Source of the DNA: Allobosea sp. | Lineage (GTDB): Bacteria; Pseudomonadota; Alphaproteobacteria; Rhizobiales; Beijerinckiaceae | Direction: 5' to 3' | Assembly: GCA_021732895.1 (NCBI GenBank) | Contig: JAKFWE010000269.1 | Span: 1 to 8,008, forward strand | Length of the DNA stretch: 8,008 nucleotides | Shown here: piece by piece, positions 1 to 6,579 of the stretch | Layout of the letters: each line of letters opens with the position of its first letter | Numbering within the stretch: the first letter of the stretch is position 1 | Translations under genes and position numbers: made by a program | Notes under the pieces: model-generated | The model's database searches: none | Seen by the model: the letters and a program-made list of their open reading frames with translations, nothing else | What the model was told of the DNA's origin: nothing

Positions 1-945
1 CAGCCCCCAGAGCAGCGCGCAGGCCCGCCTGTAGAGCGCCAGAGCCCGCCGGATGTCGGCCGCGCCGGCGGCGGCCCGCCCGTCGCCCATCCAGCCATCC
101 TCGACCCTGACGGCGCCATAGACCCTCGGTCCCGCCAGTCTCAGGCCGAGCGCGCCCGCCGTCGCGGCTTCCGGCCAGCCGGCGTTGGGCGAGCGATGCC
201 GGCCGGCGTCGCGCCACACCGCCCGCCACGCGCCCGCGGCGTCGGCCTCGCGATCCGTCGCGGCGGCCGCGACGAGCAGCACAGCCGAGAGGCGCGAGGC
301 CGGCAGGTTGACGAGATCGTCGAGCCGCGCCGCGGCCCAGCCGAAGGCGAGGTGGCGTTCGCTCCTGTGGCCGATCATCGAATCGGCGGTGTTGATCGCC
401 TTGTAGAGCGCGATCCCCGGCAGGCCGGCGAGGCCGAGCCAGAACGCGGGGGCGACCACGCCGTCCGAAAAGTTCTCCGCGAGGCTCTCGATCGCGGCGC
501 GCGCCACGCCCGCCTCGTCGAGCCGGTCCGGGTCGCGCCCGACGATCAGCGAGACCGCCGCGCGCCCGGCGTCCAGTCCGCCGGTCTCGAGCCCGTCCGC
601 GACCCGCGCGACATGCTCGTGCAGGCTGCGCTGCGCGATGAGGCTCGAGGCGAGCAGCGCCAGCGGCAGCAGGGCGACCGGGCCGAGCGGCGACGCCAGC
701 CAGACCAGCAGCAGCGCCGCAAAGAGCGTGACGGCCAGCAGTGTGGCGAGCGCCGCGATCCCCGCCGCCCTGCGCCGCGCCGGGTGATCGCCGTCGCGGT
801 TGAGCGCGCGGTCGAGCGTCGCGATCAGGGCGCCGAGCCAGGTGACGGGATGGCCGATCCGCGCATACAAGCCTCCGGGATAGCCGAGCGCCGCCTCGAT
901 CACGAGGGCGGCCAGGGCCAGAGGCAAGGTGTCGGACGGGTTCAT
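1..945 (-). CDS. cobD: Adenosylcobinamide-phosphate synthase CobD/CbiB, 3' end cut by window edge
   Basis: This integral membrane enzyme joins adenosylcobyric acid to the aminopropanol (phosphate) arm, giving adenosylcobinamide (phosphate), late in cobalamin synthesis. Reading the minus strand from ATG at 945-943 gives 315 residues with no stop before the window edge. The family is usually about 310-330 residues, so only a few C-terminal residues should be missing. Family hallmarks are SLAENFSDGVVAPAFW starting at residue 154, KAINTADSMIGHRSERHLAF starting at residue 182, and the following AARLDDLVNLPASRL. The N-terminus PLALAALVIEAALGYPGGLY and IGHPVTWLG are also typical. Hydrophobic stretches at about residues 61-84 and 88-103 look membrane-embedded. 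No good Shine-Dalgarno sequence precedes the ATG. It diverges from cobC, whose product supplies the other substrate. The naming follows Pseudomonas denitrificans; the Salmonella homologue is CbiB. Recognition is from motifs and is very secure. Confidence 0.95.
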   Translation of the reverse strand, partial: MNPSDTLPLALAALVIEAALGYPGGLYARIGHPVTWLGALIATLDRALNRDGDHPARRRAAGIAALATLLAVTLFAALLLVWLASPLGPVALLPLALLASSLIAQRSLHEHVARVADGLETGGLDAGRAAVSLIVGRDPDRLDEAGVARAAIESLAENFSDGVVAPAFWLGLAGLPGIALYKAINTADSMIGHRSERHLAFGWAAARLDDLVNLPASRLSAVLLVAAAATDREADAAGAWRAVWRDAGRHRSPNAGWPEAATAGALGLRLAGPRVYGAVRVEDGWMGDGRAAAGAADIRRALALYRRACALLWGL

Positions 946-965
946 GCGGATTTGCGAGGTGGGCT
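946..965. promoter_or_regulatory. 20-bp gap between divergent cobD and cobC start codons
   Basis: Only 20 bp separate the ATG of cobD (minus strand, 945) from the GTG of cobC (plus strand, 966). The gap carries the cobC ribosome binding site and is too short for two sigma-70 promoters, so at least one promoter probably lies inside the opposite gene. No cobalamin riboswitch could fit here. No operator or promoter boxes are recognisable, so the regulatory label is positional inference only. Confidence 0.4.
956..961 (+). promoter_or_regulatory. Ribosome binding site of cobC
   Basis: GAGGTG at 956-961 matches the Shine-Dalgarno consensus and ends 4 bases before the GTG at 966. It supports that non-ATG start over other candidates. 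The ATG at 944 and GTG at 959 on this strand are in another frame that soon reaches a stop. Confidence 0.7.
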
Positions 966-1988
966 GTGGCTGAGGACGAGACCGGGCATGGCGGCGATCT
1001 CGGGCAGGCCCGCGCGCTGTTTCCCGATGCGCCCGAGCCGTGGATCGATCTCTCCACGGGCATCAATCCGCATCCCTACCCGCTTCCGCCGCTGCCGTTA
1101 AGCCTGTGGCGGCGGCTGCCGGGAGCGGCCGGGGAAGAGGCGCTGCTGGCGGCGGCGCGACGTGCCTACCGCGTGCCCGCGCAGGCCGGCATCGTCGCCG
1201 CGCCCGGAACGCAGATCCTGATCGAGATGCTGCCCCGGCTCGCCGGGGAGGGAGCGGTCGCCGTGCTCGGCCCGACCTATGCCGAGCACGCGCTGTCCTG
1301 GCGCAAGGCCGGGCGCGCCGTGGAGGACGTGGCCTCGCTCGACGCGGCAGGCGAGGCGGCGACGCTGGTCGTGGTCAATCCCAACAATCCCGACGGCCGC
1401 ATCGTTCCGGCCGCGCGTCTCGCGACACTGGCGGAGCGATGTCGCGCGCGCGGCGGCCTCCTCGTCGTGGACGAGGCGTTCTGCGATTTCTCGCCGCAGG
1501 CCAGTCTGATCCCCGATCTGCCGCCCGGCGCGATCGTGCTGCGCTCCTTCGGCAAGACCTATGGTCTGGCGGGGTTGCGCGTCGGCTTCGCGGTCGGGGA
1601 GCCGGAACTCGTCGCTCGCCTGCGCTCGGCGCTGGGCCCCTGGGCGGTGGCGGGGCCGGCGCTCGCCATCGCCGCGGCGGCGCTCGCCGATGAGGGCTGG
1701 CTCAGCCAGGCCGAGGCGTCGGCGCGGGCGGCGGCCGCGCGCCTCGACGCCCTGCTGGCTCCGCATGGAACCGTCATCGGCGGCACCTCGCTTTTCCGCC
1801 TGCTGCGGACGCCCGGCGCCGCCGCGCTGTTCTCCGATCTTGGTCGTCGCGGCGTTTATGTCCGGCGCTTCCGCCATGAGCCGCGCTGGCTGCGCTTCGG
1901 CCTGCCGGGGGCGGAATGCGAATGGCTGCGGCTGGAGGCGGCGCTGGCAAGCCTCGGGCCGGATGGATCAGGCGATCGCATCTGCTGA
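966..1988 (+). CDS. cobC: L-threonine-O-3-phosphate decarboxylase CobC (PLP-dependent)
   Basis: This is a 340-residue fold-type I PLP enzyme of the histidinol-phosphate aminotransferase-like group. The family makes (R)-1-amino-2-propanol O-2-phosphate from threonine phosphate, the arm that CobD/CbiB attaches to adenosylcobyric acid. The N-terminus has the CobC-type HGGDLGQARALFP followed by WIDLSTGINPHPYPLP. Other visible motifs are VVNPNNPDGR (N138-G144), VVDEAFCDF with the pyridine-binding Asp169, and SFGKTYGLAGLRVGF with the Schiff-base Lys197. The C-terminal RRGVYVRRF and LRFGLPG are also typical. Translation starts at GTG 966, supported by GAGGTG just upstream and by the conserved HGG motif a few residues in. 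Length is normal for the family and there is no frameshift. The Salmonella homologue is called CobD, so symbols can confuse. Separation from generic HisC-like aminotransferases rests on the N-terminal motif and the cobD neighbour. Confidence 0.93.
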   Translation: MAEDETGHGGDLGQARALFPDAPEPWIDLSTGINPHPYPLPPLPLSLWRRLPGAAGEEALLAAARRAYRVPAQAGIVAAPGTQILIEMLPRLAGEGAVAVLGPTYAEHALSWRKAGRAVEDVASLDAAGEAATLVVVNPNNPDGRIVPAARLATLAERCRARGGLLVVDEAFCDFSPQASLIPDLPPGAIVLRSFGKTYGLAGLRVGFAVGEPELVARLRSALGPWAVAGPALAIAAAALADEGWLSQAEASARAAAARLDALLAPHGTVIGGTSLFRLLRTPGAAALFSDLGRRGVYVRRFRHEPRWLRFGLPGAECEWLRLEAALASLGPDGSGDRIC

Positions 1989-2104
1989 CGTCGGCGCCCG
2001 CGCGGCGCAGTCGTCCAGGGCCACGCGCTCGACATCGTCCCGAACGGCTTCGCTGCGCCGGCAATGACGGTATGGTTCACCGAGGAATCGCGACTTCACC
2101 TTCC
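1989..2104. repeat. Possible decayed intergenic repeat between cobC and the dehydrogenase
   Basis: No gene is apparent here. Read on the minus strand, 2051-2070 gives CCGTCATTGCCGGCGCAGCG, continuing into GAAGCCGTTCGGGACGATG. This resembles the edge of short repeats often seen between genes in Hyphomicrobiales, with a GTCATTG...GCGCAGCGAAGC core. Only one side of the usual inverted repeat is recognisable and no second copy lies in the window, so it would be a remnant at best. The resemblance is from memory. A weak TATGGT at 2071-2076 could be a -10 box but has no convincing -35 partner. Confidence 0.3.
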
Positions 2105-2108
2105 GGAG
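2105..2108 (+). promoter_or_regulatory. Ribosome binding site of the hydroxyacid dehydrogenase gene
   Basis: GGAG at 2105-2108 lies 7 bases before the ATG at 2116. It selects this start over an out-of-frame ATG at 2064, whose reading frame only gives a basic, low-complexity peptide. Confidence 0.65.
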
Positions 2109-2115
2109 CTCAGCC

Positions 2116-3084
2116 ATGCCCAGCCTGCCGCCCGAACCCGAACTGACCATCGGTTTCGCCCATGCCGCCTATCAGTTGCAGGCCGAGTTCCTGTCGCGCG
2201 GCCGCGCCGCGAAGAGTTTCGAGGCGCGCAGCCTCGACGAGCTCACGGCGCGCGCGGCCGAGGCCGACGTGCTGGTGCTGTCCGGGCTCTGGCGCAACGA
2301 ACTGATCGGCATGGCGCCGCGCCTGCGCTTCATCCAGTCGGTCAGCGCCGGCACGGACCAGTACGACAAGGCGGCGCTGGGGGCGGCCGGCGTCAGGCTC
2401 GCCAGCGCGCAGGGGGCCAACGAGCGCGCGGTCGCCGAGCACGCCATGGCGCTGATCCTGTCGCTGACCCGCCAGATCCATCTCGCCCGCGACAACCAGA
2501 ACGCTAGACACTGGCGGCCGATGATCGGCGATCGCGGCCGCCGCGAGGACGAACTCGGCGGCAAGACGCTCGTCATCGTCGGGCTCGGCCGCATCGGCCA
2601 GCGTCTGGGCAGGCTGGCCGGCGCGTTCGACCTGCGCGTCGTCGGCGTGCGCCGCCAGCCCGATCCGGTCGCCGGGATCGACGAGATCGTCCATCCCGGC
2701 CGGCTGCACGAGGCGCTGGCCCGCGCCGACATCGTGGCGCTGACCTGCCCGCTGACGCCGGAGACGGAAGGGCTGATCGGCGCAGCCGCACTCGGCGCGA
2801 TGAAGCCCTCGGCCCTGCTCGTCAACGTGGCGCGCGGCAAGGTCGTCGACGAGCCGGCGCTGATCGCCGCGCTGTCGGAGGGCCGCATCGCCGGCGCGGG
2901 CCTCGACGTCACGGTCGAGGAGCCGCTGCCCCCGGCCTCAAAGCTCTGGACGATGCCGCAGGTGATCGTGACGCCCCACAGCGCCGGCGAAACCCGCGCC
3001 TACGAGACCAACGTCGTCGATCTTCTGGTCGAGAATCTCGGGAGGCTCGGGCGCGGCGAGGCGCTACGCAACGCGATCGTCTGA
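2116..3084 (+). CDS. D-2-hydroxyacid dehydrogenase (NAD(P)-dependent), substrate unknown
   Basis: This 322-residue protein belongs to the D-isomer-specific 2-hydroxyacid dehydrogenases, which interconvert 2-oxoacids and D-2-hydroxyacids such as glyoxylate, hydroxypyruvate or phosphoglycerate. The Rossmann motif is GLGRIG at residues 156-161. The catalytic set fits Arg240 in NVARGKVVDEPAL, Glu269 in the DVTVEEPLP segment and His288 in TPHSAGETR. An N-terminal substrate half with QSVSAGTDQYD is present. There is no C-terminal ACT domain, so it is the short form and not a regulated serine-pathway SerA. Arg179-Arg180 after the second Rossmann strand (RVVGVRRQP), where NAD enzymes usually have an acidic residue, suggests NADP(H) (inference). 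It follows cobC on the same strand after 127 bp but has its own ribosome binding site. The hairpin just after its stop suggests transcription may end here. The family is sure; the substrate is not. Confidence 0.9.
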   Translation: MPSLPPEPELTIGFAHAAYQLQAEFLSRGRAAKSFEARSLDELTARAAEADVLVLSGLWRNELIGMAPRLRFIQSVSAGTDQYDKAALGAAGVRLASAQGANERAVAEHAMALILSLTRQIHLARDNQNARHWRPMIGDRGRREDELGGKTLVIVGLGRIGQRLGRLAGAFDLRVVGVRRQPDPVAGIDEIVHPGRLHEALARADIVALTCPLTPETEGLIGAAALGAMKPSALLVNVARGKVVDEPALIAALSEGRIAGAGLDVTVEEPLPPASKLWTMPQVIVTPHSAGETRAYETNVVDLLVENLGRLGRGEALRNAIV

Positions 3085-3106
3085 GCGTCCGCAGCGGTCC
3101 GGACGC
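3085..3106 (+). terminator. Hairpin directly after the dehydrogenase stop codon
   Basis: GCGTCCG at 3085-3091 pairs perfectly with CGGACGC at 3100-3106, giving a 7-bp GC-rich stem with an 8-base loop. It begins at the first base after the TGA. No T-run follows (CTGTGAAC), so it is not a textbook intrinsic terminator. It could be a weak terminator or a 3'-end stabilising structure separating this gene from the autotransporter. Confidence 0.4.
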
Positions 3107-3167
3107 CTGTGAACCTCCATCCATTCGCCCCGTCCCCCTGCTGCTGTAACGTCATCGGCGGGGTGGA

Positions 3168-6100
3168 GTGCGGTTTCGCGTGGATTGCTGTCTTCGGCAG
3201 GGTTCTCTGGCGCGTCGGCGCAGCGTTCTCGGCGTAGCGCTGGCCGGCGCGATGCTGAGTTCGGCCGCGCCGCTGCGCGCGCAGGTCGTCTACCTCAACG
3301 GCGACGATGCGACTGGCCCGCTGGTCCTGACCGCTACGACCGAGTTGCTGGTGGCTTCGGGCGCCGCCACGCAAAGCGGGATCGTCTCCGGAGGCTTCGG
3401 CGTCGTCAAGAACGGCGCCGGCACGCTGATGCTCTCGGGCGCCAACACCTATACCGGCGGCACGACGATCAATCAGGGGCTGCTCGTCGCCAATCACGTC
3501 AATCCCGCGCCGGGCCCCGCCAATATCGACGCGCTCGGCTCGGGAACGATCACCTTGGCCGGCGGCGCGCTGCGCACCGATGGCGATCGGGACGGCGCCT
3601 ATGCGCAGAACGTCGTCTTCGCCGCCGGCACGACCAGCGTGTTCTCCTCGGCCGCCGGCCGACTCACGCAGATCGGCGGCAATCTGACCGTCAACGCCGG
3701 CGCCACGGCGGTTTTCGGCGTCGCGGGCGTCGCCGGCACGGTCTATGTCAGAATCGGGACCGTGAGCTTCGACGCGACGTCCACGATCGTGGTGGCCGGC
3801 GGCACGCTGGCCGGGACGAGCAACTTCGGCACGGCGCTGGGCAGCGGTTCGACCCGCGTGGACGCCGGGGCGGTCCTCGATCTCCGGGATGCGAATTCGC
3901 CGACGATCCGCCACCTGTCCGGGGCTGGCGAGGTCAGGATTCCCGGCGGCGCGGTCGAGTCGCCGGGCCTTTCCCTGACGGTCGATGGCGGCGCGACGAC
4001 GACGTTCTCTGGCGTCATCAGCGGAACCGACGGATCGAGCTCCGTTCTCGTCAGCACAAGACCGGGCACGACCGGGATAGGAACCGTGGTCCTGGCGGGC
4101 GCGAACACCTATGCCGGCGGCACCCGGATCTGCAACTGCACCATCCTGCAACTCGGCAATGGCGGGGCCTCGGGCTCGATCCTCGGCAATGTCGCCAACG
4201 CCGGCACGCTCGCCTTCAACCGCTCCGATGCCTACACCTTCGCCGGCGTCATCTCGAACGACGCGCTGACGGCCGGCTCGGCCGGCAAGGTCGTGCAGAT
4301 GGGCTCGGGCACGACGATCCTGACCGGAACCAACACCTATTCGGGCGGGACCACCATCACCGCCGGCACGCTCAGCGTCTCGCGAGACGCCAATCTCGGC
4401 GCAGCCTCTGGTGGGCTGACCTTCAACGGCGGCGTGCTGCAGATCACCGGAACCAGTTTCGCCACGGCGCGCACGATCACCTTCGGCAATGGCGGCGGCG
4501 GGCTCGACATCGCGGATCCGGCCTTCACCTTCACGCTTCCGGCCGCGCTGACGGGGCCGGGCGGCTTCTCCAAGGCGGGGCCGGGCGTGGCCGTGCTGTC
4601 GGGCGCAAACAGCTATTCAGGCGCGACCAGCCTCACGGGCGGAACGTTGCGGGCCGGCGCGGCCGGCGCCTTCTCGCAGAACTCGGCCTTCACCGTGGCT
4701 TCGGGCGCGACGCTGGCGCTGAACGGATTCAATCAGACCATCGGCTCGCTGGCCGGCGCCGGCAGCGCCGCCATCGGCGCGGCGACGCTGACCACGGGTG
4801 GGAACAACGGCTCCACCACCTTCTCGGGCGCGATCTCGGGGACGGGAGGGCTGGTCAAGACCGGCTCGGGCGCGCTGACCTTGACGGGGACGAGTTCCTT
4901 CACCGGGGCGACCAGCCTCAACGCCGGCATGCTCGTCGTCAACGGCTCTCTGGCGGGCTCGGTCGTCACGCTGAATGGCGGCGCCCTCGGTGGCACGGGC
5001 ACGGTCGGCGGCATCAACGCCGTCGCGGGCACGGTCGGGCCGGGCAACTCGATCGGGACGCTCGCCGTGGCCGGAAACGTCGCTTTCGCTCCGGGCTCGA
5101 CTTATCGGGTCGAGGCCAACGCGGCCGGTCAGACCGACCGGATCGACGCCACGGGAAGGGCGACGCTGACGGGCGGACTGGTGCAGGTGCTGGCCGAGCA
5201 GGGCGATTATGCGCTCTCGACGCGCTACGTCATCCTGACCGCGCAGGGCGGCGTCAGCGGCGCGTTCTCGAGCCTGACCTCGAACCTCGCCTTCCTGACG
5301 CCGATGCTGAGCTACGGCGCCAACGACGTCGTGCTGACGCTGGCCCGCAACGACGTCTCGTTCGGCCCCGGTGCGGGCTCCGGTCGTTTCGTGGCGGTCA
5401 CGCGCAACCAGACCGGCGTCGGCCGCGCGGCGGAAGCGCTCGGCGCGGGCAACCGGGTTCATGACGCGCTGATCTCTTCGAGCATCGCCGAGGCGAGGGC
5501 CGGCTTCGACGCGCTGTCTGGCGAGGCGCATGCGCAGGGCGTCGCGGTGGCGATCGAGACCAGCCATCTCGTGCGCGAGGCGGTGCTGGACCGCCTGCGC
5601 GCGCCGTTCGAGACGCCGGCCTCGCCCGGTTCCGTGGCGGCCGCGTTCAGCGCCGATCCGCCCGGCCGCCAAAGCGGCGTGGCTCTGCCCGCGCCGCGCA
5701 TGGATACCAGCCGCGTCACGCTTTGGGGCGAGGCGATCGGGGCGGCGGAACGCAGCGACGGCGACGGCAACGCGGCCTCGCTGGCGCGGCGCGGCGGGGG
5801 CATGCTGGCGGGCGTGGAGCTGGAGTCGAACGGCGTCTCGGCCTGGCGCGTCGGCGCGCTGGCAGGCTTCACCCGCCACCATTTCGAGCTCGACGCGCGC
5901 CGCTCGAGCGGCGCGCAGGATGCGATCCACGCCGCGCTCTATGGCGGCGCGAAGCTGGGCCCGTTCGCCCTGCGGGCGGGGGCCGCCCATTCTTGGAACG
6001 GAACCGACCTGACCCGGCAGGTTTCGCTGCGCGGCTTTTCCGATGTCCTGCGTCATGACGGCGCCGGCGCGACCACGCAAGCCTTCGCCGAGATCGGCTA

Positions 6101-6536
6101 CGGCTCGCAGGCGGGCGCGGTCGCCTTCGAGCCTTTCGCCCAGATCGCGTGGGTGCAGGTCCGCAGCGAGGCCGGCGCCGAGCGGGGCGGGGCGGCGGCG
6201 CTGCGCGTCGGCGGATCGAGCCAGAACCTCGGCCTCACGACGCTCGGCCTGCGCGCCGAGGCGCGGATCGGGGCGATGCCGCTCTTCGCGCGCGGCATGC
6301 TCGGCTGGCGGCGCGCTTTCGGCGAGCTCACGCCGAGCGCTCGCCTCGCCTTCGCCAGCGGCGGCGGCAGATTTTCCGTGCATGCCGCCCCCTTGGCGCG
6401 CGATGCGTTCGTCGCCGAGGCGGGGCTGTCCTGGCGTGTTTCGGGAGCTGCGGATCTCGGCTTCGCCTACAGCGTCGCTCTTGCCGAGCGGGCGCGCGAT
6501 CACGCTTTGAAAGGCCGTCTCGACATCAGGTTCTGA
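3168..6536 (+). CDS. Type Va autotransporter with PATR repeats, putative surface protein
   Basis: This 1122-residue outer-membrane autotransporter is complete. An in-frame TAA at 3147 bounds the start: GTG 3168 or GTG 3180. GGGG at 3160-3163 would serve the first and GGAG at 3165-3168 the second. The signal peptide has basic ARRRS, a hydrophobic VLGVALAGAMLSSAAP core and likely cleavage after LRA near residue 38. The passenger (about 39-620) is Gly/Thr/Ser/Ala-rich with five beta-strand repeats, predicting a beta-helix. Residues about 622-731 hold the usual linker (GPGNSIGTLAVAGN, STYRVEANAAGQTDRI, SNLAFLTPMLSYGANDV). A helical segment follows at about 751-812 (FDALSGEAHAQG, VREAVLDRLR). The barrel runs from about 846 (VTLWGEAIGAAERSDGDGNA) to the terminal LDIRF, ending in Phe as outer-membrane proteins do. 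No protease or other catalytic motif was recognised in the passenger. Adhesion or aggregation is a family-based guess. No partner gene is nearby. Confidence 0.93.
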   Translation: MRFRVDCCLRQGSLARRRSVLGVALAGAMLSSAAPLRAQVVYLNGDDATGPLVLTATTELLVASGAATQSGIVSGGFGVVKNGAGTLMLSGANTYTGGTTINQGLLVANHVNPAPGPANIDALGSGTITLAGGALRTDGDRDGAYAQNVVFAAGTTSVFSSAAGRLTQIGGNLTVNAGATAVFGVAGVAGTVYVRIGTVSFDATSTIVVAGGTLAGTSNFGTALGSGSTRVDAGAVLDLRDANSPTIRHLSGAGEVRIPGGAVESPGLSLTVDGGATTTFSGVISGTDGSSSVLVSTRPGTTGIGTVVLAGANTYAGGTRICNCTILQLGNGGASGSILGNVANAGTLAFNRSDAYTFAGVISNDALTAGSAGKVVQMGSGTTILTGTNTYSGGTTITAGTLSVSRDANLGAASGGLTFNGGVLQITGTSFATARTITFGNGGGGLDIADPAFTFTLPAALTGPGGFSKAGPGVAVLSGANSYSGATSLTGGTLRAGAAGAFSQNSAFTVASGATLALNGFNQTIGSLAGAGSAAIGAATLTTGGNNGSTTFSGAISGTGGLVKTGSGALTLTGTSSFTGATSLNAGMLVVNGSLAGSVVTLNGGALGGTGTVGGINAVAGTVGPGNSIGTLAVAGNVAFAPGSTYRVEANAAGQTDRIDATGRATLTGGLVQVLAEQGDYALSTRYVILTAQGGVSGAFSSLTSNLAFLTPMLSYGANDVVLTLARNDVSFGPGAGSGRFVAVTRNQTGVGRAAEALGAGNRVHDALISSSIAEARAGFDALSGEAHAQGVAVAIETSHLVREAVLDRLRAPFETPASPGSVAAAFSADPPGRQSGVALPAPRMDTSRVTLWGEAIGAAERSDGDGNAASLARRGGGMLAGVELESNGVSAWRVGALAGFTRHHFELDARRSSGAQDAIHAALYGGAKLGPFALRAGAAHSWNGTDLTRQVSLRGFSDVLRHDGAGATTQAFAEIGYGSQAGAVAFEPFAQIAWVQVRSEAGAERGGAAALRVGGSSQNLGLTTLGLRAEARIGAMPLFARGMLGWRRAFGELTPSARLAFASGGGRFSVHAAPLARDAFVAEAGLSWRVSGAADLGFAYSVALAERARDHALKGRLDIRF
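3405..4946 (+). repeat. Five passenger-associated beta-strand repeats (PATR) inside the autotransporter
   Basis: Five copies of a roughly 30-residue repeat read G-(S/A)-G-x-L-x-L-(S/T)-G-x-(N/S)-(T/S)-(Y/F)-x-G-(G/A)-T. They lie at 3405-3494 (residues 80-109), 4080-4160 (305-331), 4299-4388 (378-407), 4566-4658 (467-497) and 4851-4946 (562-593). Copies 1-3 carry NTYxGGT; copies 4-5 carry SYSGATSL or SFTGATSL. Such repeats form rungs of the passenger beta-helix. Nearly 200 residues separate copies 1 and 2 with no clear copy, though looser GGTL-type strands are present there. Confidence 0.85.
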
Positions 6537-6579
6537 GAGCGCGGCCGCGCCGAGGCCATGACCGGCGCCGTGCATCCCG
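6537..6579. other. Convergent intergenic gap between autotransporter and GMC oxidoreductase
   Basis: The two convergent stop codons are separated by 43 bp. The gap holds a 12-bp perfect palindrome, GCGCGGCCGCGC, at 6539-6550. It has no loop and no flanking T-run on either strand, so I cannot call it a bidirectional terminator. No small gene is visible. Confidence 0.4.

Noticed and set aside
1..945. cobD as a truncated pseudogene
   Set aside because: The frame is open to the window edge with all family motifs intact, so only the window cuts it.
946..965. Cobalamin riboswitch for cobC/cobD
   Set aside because: The gap is 20 bp, far too short for a B12 aptamer, and no B12-box-like sequence was noticed around it.
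196..1101. Plus-strand open frame (301 codons) antisense to cobD
   Set aside because: The minus strand reads as an unmistakable CobD/CbiB. The plus product is low-complexity RR/QR/ER-rich and also runs into cobC.
3126..3163. Attenuator-like hairpin pairing CCCCG (3128-3132) with CGGGG (3159-3163) before the autotransporter
   Set aside because: It has only 5 bp with a 26-base loop, which is expected by chance in such GC-rich DNA.
3000..4151. Minus-strand open frame (383 codons) across the dehydrogenase end and autotransporter start
   Set aside because: It overlaps two well-supported genes and gives an Arg/Asp-rich, low-complexity product without motifs. It is a codon-bias shadow.
3185..5464. 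Plus-strand open frame (759 codons) overlapping the autotransporter in another frame
   Set aside because: Its repetitive RRR/HRR/GRR-rich translation reflects frame-shifted Gly/Thr repeat codons. It has no signal peptide or domain.
4617..6575. Long minus-strand open frame (652 codons) antisense to the autotransporter
   Set aside because: It mirrors the real gene in GC-rich DNA. The translation is Arg/Ala/Gly-rich with no recognisable domain, while the plus strand encodes a clear barrel ending in Phe.
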